Assembly (NCBI RefSeq): GCF_032017025.1
Contig: NZ_DALZQO010000002.1
Location: 181,767 to 245,766 of the forward strand
Direction of reading: 5' to 3'
Source of the DNA: Hydrogenoanaerobacterium sp032017025
GTDB taxonomy: Bacteria; Bacillota; Clostridia; Oscillospirales; Ruminococcaceae
DNA: 64,000 nt
Shown piece by piece: positions 60,276-64,000 of the stretch. The translations under genes and the position numbers were made by a program. Within the stretch, counting starts at the first letter, position 1. Every line of letters starts with the position of its first letter. The notes under the pieces were generated by a model that saw only the letters and a list, made by a program, of their open reading frames with translations, ran no database searches and had not been told where the DNA came from.

Positions 60276-61718
60276 ATGAATTATAATCAGCTTGACGCAC
60301 TACCGATTACAGTGTTATCCCAATTTCCGAAACCGGATAGAGAAAAGGTCAAGAACCTTCTTGCGGAGGAACGATCTAAACTAAACCGTAAGATTGTTGT
60401 ATTGGATGATGACCCAACCGGAATTCAAACAGTTCACGGAGTGTCAGTCTATACCGACTGGAAGGAAGAGACTGTGGAAGCCGGATTTCGGGAAGAAAAC
60501 GCCATGTTTTTTATCTTGACCAACTCACGTGGATTTACAGTCGATCAAACTGCTGCTGCTCATCGTGAAATTGCGCGAAACATTGCCGCTGCAGCCAGTA
60601 AAACGGGTAAGGACTTCCTGGTTATCAGCCGTGGTGATTCCACGTTAAGAGGACATTATCCGCTCGAAACCGAAATACTGCGTGAGGGGCTGGAAGCGCA
60701 AACCGATAAGCGGTATGATGGTGAAATTATTTTTCCTTTCTTTCAAGAGGGTGGCCGCTTTACAATTGATAATATTCACTATGTTAAAGAAGGCGATTTC
60801 CTAATTCCTGCGGGGCAAACCGAGTTTGCGCGCGATAAGTCCTTTGGCTACAAATCATCGAGCCTCCCCGAGTGGTGTGAGGAAAAGACACAGGCTTTTT
60901 ATAAAGCAGAAGATGTAACGTGCATTTCGCTCAAAGATATTCGGAATTTTGAGATTGATAAGATTGCCGCGCAGCTAAAATCTGTAGCAGGGTTCCATAA
61001 AGTAGTTGTAAATGCGGTAGATTACTGTGATGTGGAGATATTTGCAATCGCGTTTATTCAGGCCATGCTTGGCGGTAAGGAATATCTTTTTCGCAGTGCC
61101 GCTGCTGTTACAAAAGTATTGGGCGGCGTGCCGGATAAGCCGCTGCTCACCAAGGCTGAGCTGGTGGAGCCGGGCAATAAGAACGGTGGAATTGTGCTTG
61201 TCGGTTCACATGTCAGCAAGACGACTCAGCAAATGGAAGAACTGCATAAAAGCAAATACCCAATTGAGTTTATCGAGTTTAACCAGCACCTTGTTTTAGG
61301 GGAAGGCGGGCTTGCACAAGAGGTGAAACGCGTGGTTGCCCTCGCAGAAGAAAAGATAAAAACAGGGAAGACCGTTGCGGTTTATACCCGAAGAGACCGA
61401 TTTGACCTGCCCACGAGTGATAAGGACGCACAACTTCGTGTATCGGTAGAAATATCAGACGCGGTAACCAGTATTGTCGGGAAACTGACAGTACGCCCAA
61501 ATTTTATCATTGCCAAGGGCGGTATCACATCAAGTGATGTGGGAACCAAGGCTCTGCAGGTAAAGCGCGCAATTGTGATGGGGCAGATTCAGCCCGGAAT
61601 TCCCGTTTGGATGACCGGCTCTGAAAGCAAGTTCCCCAATATGCCCTACATTATCTTTCCGGGCAATGTAGGCGAAACAGATACGCTGCGCAAAGCAGTA
61701 GAACTTCTGATGGAATAA
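60276..61718 (+). CDS. four-carbon acid sugar kinase family protein (DUF1537; OtnK/DtnK-like)
   Basis: A 480-residue kinase. N-terminal domain (SBD_N): VVLDDDPTGIQTVHGV near residue 42, FILTNSRGF near 78, ISRGDSTLRGHYPLE near 113. C-terminal nucleotide-binding domain: IAKGGITSSDVGTKAL near 410 and IIFPGNVGETDTL at the end. Family members phosphorylate D-threonate, D-erythronate or 3-oxo-tetronates with ATP. GGAGG precedes the ATG. It is the last gene of the unit, followed by a 20-bp terminator. The dehydrogenase and PdxA2 or aldolase partners of the known pathways are absent here. Confidence 0.9.
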   Translation: MNYNQLDALPITVLSQFPKPDREKVKNLLAEERSKLNRKIVVLDDDPTGIQTVHGVSVYTDWKEETVEAGFREENAMFFILTNSRGFTVDQTAAAHREIARNIAAAASKTGKDFLVISRGDSTLRGHYPLETEILREGLEAQTDKRYDGEIIFPFFQEGGRFTIDNIHYVKEGDFLIPAGQTEFARDKSFGYKSSSLPEWCEEKTQAFYKAEDVTCISLKDIRNFEIDKIAAQLKSVAGFHKVVVNAVDYCDVEIFAIAFIQAMLGGKEYLFRSAAAVTKVLGGVPDKPLLTKAELVEPGNKNGGIVLVGSHVSKTTQQMEELHKSKYPIEFIEFNQHLVLGEGGLAQEVKRVVALAEEKIKTGKTVAVYTRRDRFDLPTSDKDAQLRVSVEISDAVTSIVGKLTVRPNFIIAKGGITSSDVGTKALQVKRAIVMGQIQPGIPVWMTGSESKFPNMPYIIFPGNVGETDTLRKAVELLME

Positions 61719-61757
61719 AGCATACCGGACATGTATCGATTTAACAATTATTATTTT

Positions 61758-61801
61758 AAACAGCAAACAGGCGGCACTTATGTGCCGCCTGTTTGCTGTT
61801 T
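61758..61801. terminator. 20-bp perfect hairpin, bidirectional terminator
   Basis: AAACAGCAAACAGGCGGCAC (61758-61777), loop TTAT, GTGCCGCCTGTTTGCTGTTT (61782-61801). It separates the kinase gene from the converging dehydrogenase gene. Confidence 0.88.
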
Positions 61802-61875
61802 AATTCGCTGATATTTTAGCGGTTTTCTGCTCAGTGCTTGCATAAAAGCACCTTAAAAGAGGCTTATATGAGATG

Positions 61876-62913
61876 TTAGTCCATCAAATACATTTGCATC
61901 GGGTAAGAGAGGTATTCCACATTGTCAAGCTTCTCAACCGTGATGTAACCGGCAGGTGCATTGAGGATAGTGGGGATTCTGTTTACAACGGTGGCGCAGG
62001 TGTGCTCAACCGTTGCAGGCTTTTTTACAAAGAATGTGGTGTCGGGTTCTCCAACAATTTTCCAATCGCACATGTCACCGTCATCCGGTCCGTACACTTT
62101 GCCAATGCACTGTGTTTCAATCACAGGCCCTTGGAAAGTCTCGGTTGTAACCACTGCGCTCATACCAATGCAATTTCCCTTAGGAATGGTTTTGCCCAGT
62201 GTTTCGGAATAAAGGTCGGTATCGTAAAAGTAAGGCACGCATTTCTGTGTCTGAGATTTAATCGTCCAGCCCATTTTAGAGCAAAGAGCCTCATTGGAGT
62301 TCCACACGTAAGCGGGTTCAAGTGTTTCAGGGTGTGCAATTTGAGCTTCGAATTCCTCAGGGGTGAGGCCTGCGCCATGCGCCTGTGCCAGAGCAAGGCC
62401 GTAATCCTCAACGTTGTAACTGACGGCTCCTTCAATTTTGTCAATGCGGTGAACACCGCCTGCTACACAGCCGATCATATTAATCCAGTAAATATCCTGC
62501 ATACCGGCGCCGACAATCGTGCAGTTGTTTTCTTTCGCCAGCTTGTCGAGTTTATTGGTGATGGATGATGCGGTTGTCCAAGGGTAAATTGCTTCCTCAC
62601 AGGTGGTAACTATATTGATTCCACGGCTGACACACTTTTCGAAATGTGAATAAACATCGTCCATAAAGCTGAACAAAGTGACAATTGCCATATTAGCATC
62701 GCATTCATCCAGTACTGCATCAGCGTCGCTGCGGATTTTAACCCCCAGTTTAACGCCCAGCTCTGCGAAATCACCGACATCCATGCCCACCACACTGGGG
62801 TTTACATCAATTGCTCCAACAATTTCTGCACCCTTTTCATATAGATAGCGCAGAATGTACTTGGCCATTTTTCCGCAACCATACTGGACTACTCTGATTA
62901 TTTCATTGTACAT
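61876..62913 (-). CDS. DapB / 2,4-diaminopentanoate dehydrogenase-like NAD(P) oxidoreductase
   Basis: A 345-residue dehydrogenase. Rossmann motif VVQYGCGKMAKYILRYL at the N-terminus, ID-x-NPSVVGMDVG near residue 32, and the catalytic-half region GAGMQDIYWINMIG near 135, resembling dihydrodipicolinate reductase and the ornithine-fermentation enzyme 2,4-diaminopentanoate dehydrogenase. ATG 62913 follows AGAGG by eight bases; a TTG eight codons earlier is less likely. It converges on the BKACE/kinase operon and is preceded by a MerR regulator. It could be the missing oxidoreductase of that pathway or a separate amino-acid enzyme. Confidence 0.78.
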   Translation of the reverse strand: MYNEIIRVVQYGCGKMAKYILRYLYEKGAEIVGAIDVNPSVVGMDVGDFAELGVKLGVKIRSDADAVLDECDANMAIVTLFSFMDDVYSHFEKCVSRGINIVTTCEEAIYPWTTASSITNKLDKLAKENNCTIVGAGMQDIYWINMIGCVAGGVHRIDKIEGAVSYNVEDYGLALAQAHGAGLTPEEFEAQIAHPETLEPAYVWNSNEALCSKMGWTIKSQTQKCVPYFYDTDLYSETLGKTIPKGNCIGMSAVVTTETFQGPVIETQCIGKVYGPDDGDMCDWKIVGEPDTTFFVKKPATVEHTCATVVNRIPTILNAPAGYITVEKLDNVEYLSYPMQMYLMD

Positions 62914-63023
62914 ACCAACAACCTCTTTCTGTTTCAATTTAAGCTTATTATGTGCGCATTCAATTGTTAATATCAGTATAAAGGTTATTTCAAGTATAAG
63001 GTCAATAGCAAATTGATATAAAT

Positions 63024-63857
63024 TTAACGAAATTTTATTGGTATTTGTAACCGTAAAAACATGCCGCGTTCGTTGTCGCTGGGCACCGGAAGATCCGAAA
63101 TGGCCTCACAAATATAGTCACCGCATATGGTGTATCCACGTTCATCAATCGCGTCCAACAAGCGCAGGGCATACTCTTTTTCTTTTTCAAAACGGTCGCA
63201 GTAAATGCAAAGATAGGTGCTGGCTGGGATTACCGTAATAAGATTCTCTGCAACAAATTCTTTATCTACAAAAACAAAAACCTCTGTAGAAATAAATCGG
63301 CGCTGTTCAAGGTTGTGCTGCCGCAAGATAGAGCCGGCATTGCAAAAATAAATCTGCGGGAGACAATGTGCCACTAAATTTTCTTTCAAATCACGTAAAA
63401 TTTTTTCGTATACTTCAATTCCATAATCGTAGAAGTTTATCTTAGAGTCAATGCAGTACATCCTTCTTTTACCGATGTATTCAACCAAAACGGTCCCGTC
63501 CGCAGGTGCGTTTTCATACTGTTCAAAGCTTTCGATGGTGCGCTCAATCGCGCGCTTCTGATATTTCAGTTCACGGATTTGGTCATCGATTTGAGCGCTT
63601 TTCTGGCGTAGAATACTTGCAATTAGAAGCATTTCTTTGCTGTCGATTTGCTTTTTGATATCTTTTAAGCCCATACCTAACGACTTCATATATTGAATCA
63701 TATCCAGCCTAGCGCTTTGTTTGATATTATAGTAGCGATAACCGTTTTGCTCGCCTATTTCACAGGGGGATAACAGACCCATTTTGTCATAAAGCCGCAA
63801 TGTTTGTTCAGAAATATGATTTAGCTTTGCCATTTTTCCAATCGTTAAGTACTCCAA
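63024..63857 (-). CDS. MerR-family transcriptional regulator with GyrI-like effector domain
   Basis: A 277-residue regulator. N-terminal MerR winged helix (LTIGKMAKLNHISEQTLRLY, then LSPCEIGEQNGYRYY), a coiled coil at about 80-120 (RQKSAQIDDQIRELKYQKRA), and a C-terminal effector domain with GyrI/BmrR-like strands. The start is TTG at 63857, seven bases after GAGGAGG. The promoter at 63881-63909 is covered by a MerR-type inverted repeat, so it should control itself. The dehydrogenase gene starting 110 bases downstream on the same strand is its likely target. Confidence 0.88.
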   Translation of the reverse strand: MEYLTIGKMAKLNHISEQTLRLYDKMGLLSPCEIGEQNGYRYYNIKQSARLDMIQYMKSLGMGLKDIKKQIDSKEMLLIASILRQKSAQIDDQIRELKYQKRAIERTIESFEQYENAPADGTVLVEYIGKRRMYCIDSKINFYDYGIEVYEKILRDLKENLVAHCLPQIYFCNAGSILRQHNLEQRRFISTEVFVFVDKEFVAENLITVIPASTYLCIYCDRFEKEKEYALRLLDAIDERGYTICGDYICEAISDLPVPSDNERGMFLRLQIPIKFR

Positions 63858-63880
63858 ATCACCGCCTCCTCTTAAGTACA

Positions 63881-63916
63881 AGTATATCTGATGAACCTTA
63901 CTCTTGCAATAAGGTT
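63881..63916 (-). promoter_or_regulatory. promoter and MerR-type operator of the regulator gene
   Basis: On the minus strand TTGCAA (63909-63904) and TATACT (63886-63881) are 17 bases apart. The inverted repeat AACCTTA (63894-63900) / TAAGGTT (63910-63916) overlaps the -35 box, as expected for autoregulation. The rest to position 64000 shows no gene. Confidence 0.65.
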
Positions 63917-64000
63917 TATAGTATCTACGTTAGAGGTTAACTTGTATGCCCGATTTGTTCAAACAAACGTTGGCTACTACGCCATCACCCAATAAAATCA

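Noticed and set aside
61873..62568. 231-residue plus-strand protein
   Set aside because: Complete antisense of the dehydrogenase gene, with cysteine/histidine-rich composition typical of a shadow frame.
1..64000. tRNA, rRNA and riboswitch genes
   Set aside because: No cloverleaf, rRNA stretch or recognisable riboswitch core was found by eye; a covariance-model scan would be needed to exclude weak ones.

Overview
The window looks like a gut-type Firmicutes (class Clostridia). Genes carry strong AGGAGG-type ribosome sites, there are many lipoprotein solute receptors, YesM/YesN-type two-component systems, AraC regulators with PocR sensor domains, and intrinsic terminators with long stems and T-tracts. 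Two 10-base N runs, each flanked by a short duplicated sequence, show that it is a scaffolded, probably metagenome-derived, assembly. No rRNA, tRNA, CRISPR array or replication origin was seen. Nearly all of it is peripheral carbohydrate and organic-acid catabolism: one transporter after another, each with a private regulator and a few enzymes.

Layout. (1) 1-8.3 kb: a secreted carbohydrate-active protein (cut by the window edge), a PocR-AraC regulator, and a divergent operon of an FAD-dependent oxidoreductase plus a CUT1 sugar importer without its own ATPase. Both flanking promoters carry an inverted TCTGGAT/ATCCAGA motif that is a candidate operator. (2) 8.3-11.2 kb: a low-GC accessory patch with a carbohydrate-binding fragment, a flavodoxin-fold reductase, a GNAT acetyltransferase, a frameshifted IS3-type transposase remnant and a beheaded TlpA-like thioredoxin gene. 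It ends at an abrupt junction inside a PTS IIB gene. (3) 11.2-16.7 kb: a polyol-type PTS operon with IIB (5' truncated), an HPr paralogue lacking Ser46, an MtlR-like regulator with a perfect 18-bp intragenic hairpin, IIA, a 1-phosphofructokinase-type kinase split by an artificial gap, and an L-sorbose-1-phosphate-reductase-like dehydrogenase. (4) 16.9-22.8 kb: a Crp/Fnr regulator divergent from an operon of a DHDPS-family lyase, a CoA-disulfide-reductase-like flavoprotein, a DUF296/PPC protein and a TAXI-type TRAP transporter, truncated at a second abrupt junction. (5) 22.8-29.9 kb: a large membrane-anchored GH127 beta-L-arabinofuranosidase, an alpha/alpha-toroid protein, an RsmH paralogue and a HAD hydrolase.

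(6) 29.9-40 kb: a two-component system and an AfuABC/FbpABC-type ABC transporter in one run of genes, divergent from a phosphohexomutase and next to a second, different phosphohexomutase. I read this as a sugar-phosphate sensing and uptake module like S. aureus HptARS and Actinobacillus AfuABC, not an iron importer. (7) 40.3-43.5 kb: a lone moeA and a URO-D superfamily methyltransferase. (8) 43.5-54.1 kb: a second YesM/YesN pair with an esterase gene inserted between kinase and regulator, divergent from an RbsABC-type importer, then a second URO-D protein and a second PocR-AraC regulator. (9) 54.6-61.8 kb: an Asp/Glu-racemase-like protein, a DctPQM TRAP transporter, a FadR-type regulator, a cupin, a beta-keto-acid cleavage enzyme (BKACE/DUF849) and a four-carbon acid-sugar kinase (DUF1537). 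This is the best candidate for an undescribed catabolic pathway. (10) 61.9-64 kb: a DapB/2,4-diaminopentanoate-dehydrogenase-like oxidoreductase and a MerR regulator with its own operator.

The junctions at about 11.20 kb and 22.76 kb truncate genes on both sides. They should be treated as possible assembly chimeras until reads are checked, so neighbourhood arguments across them are unsafe.
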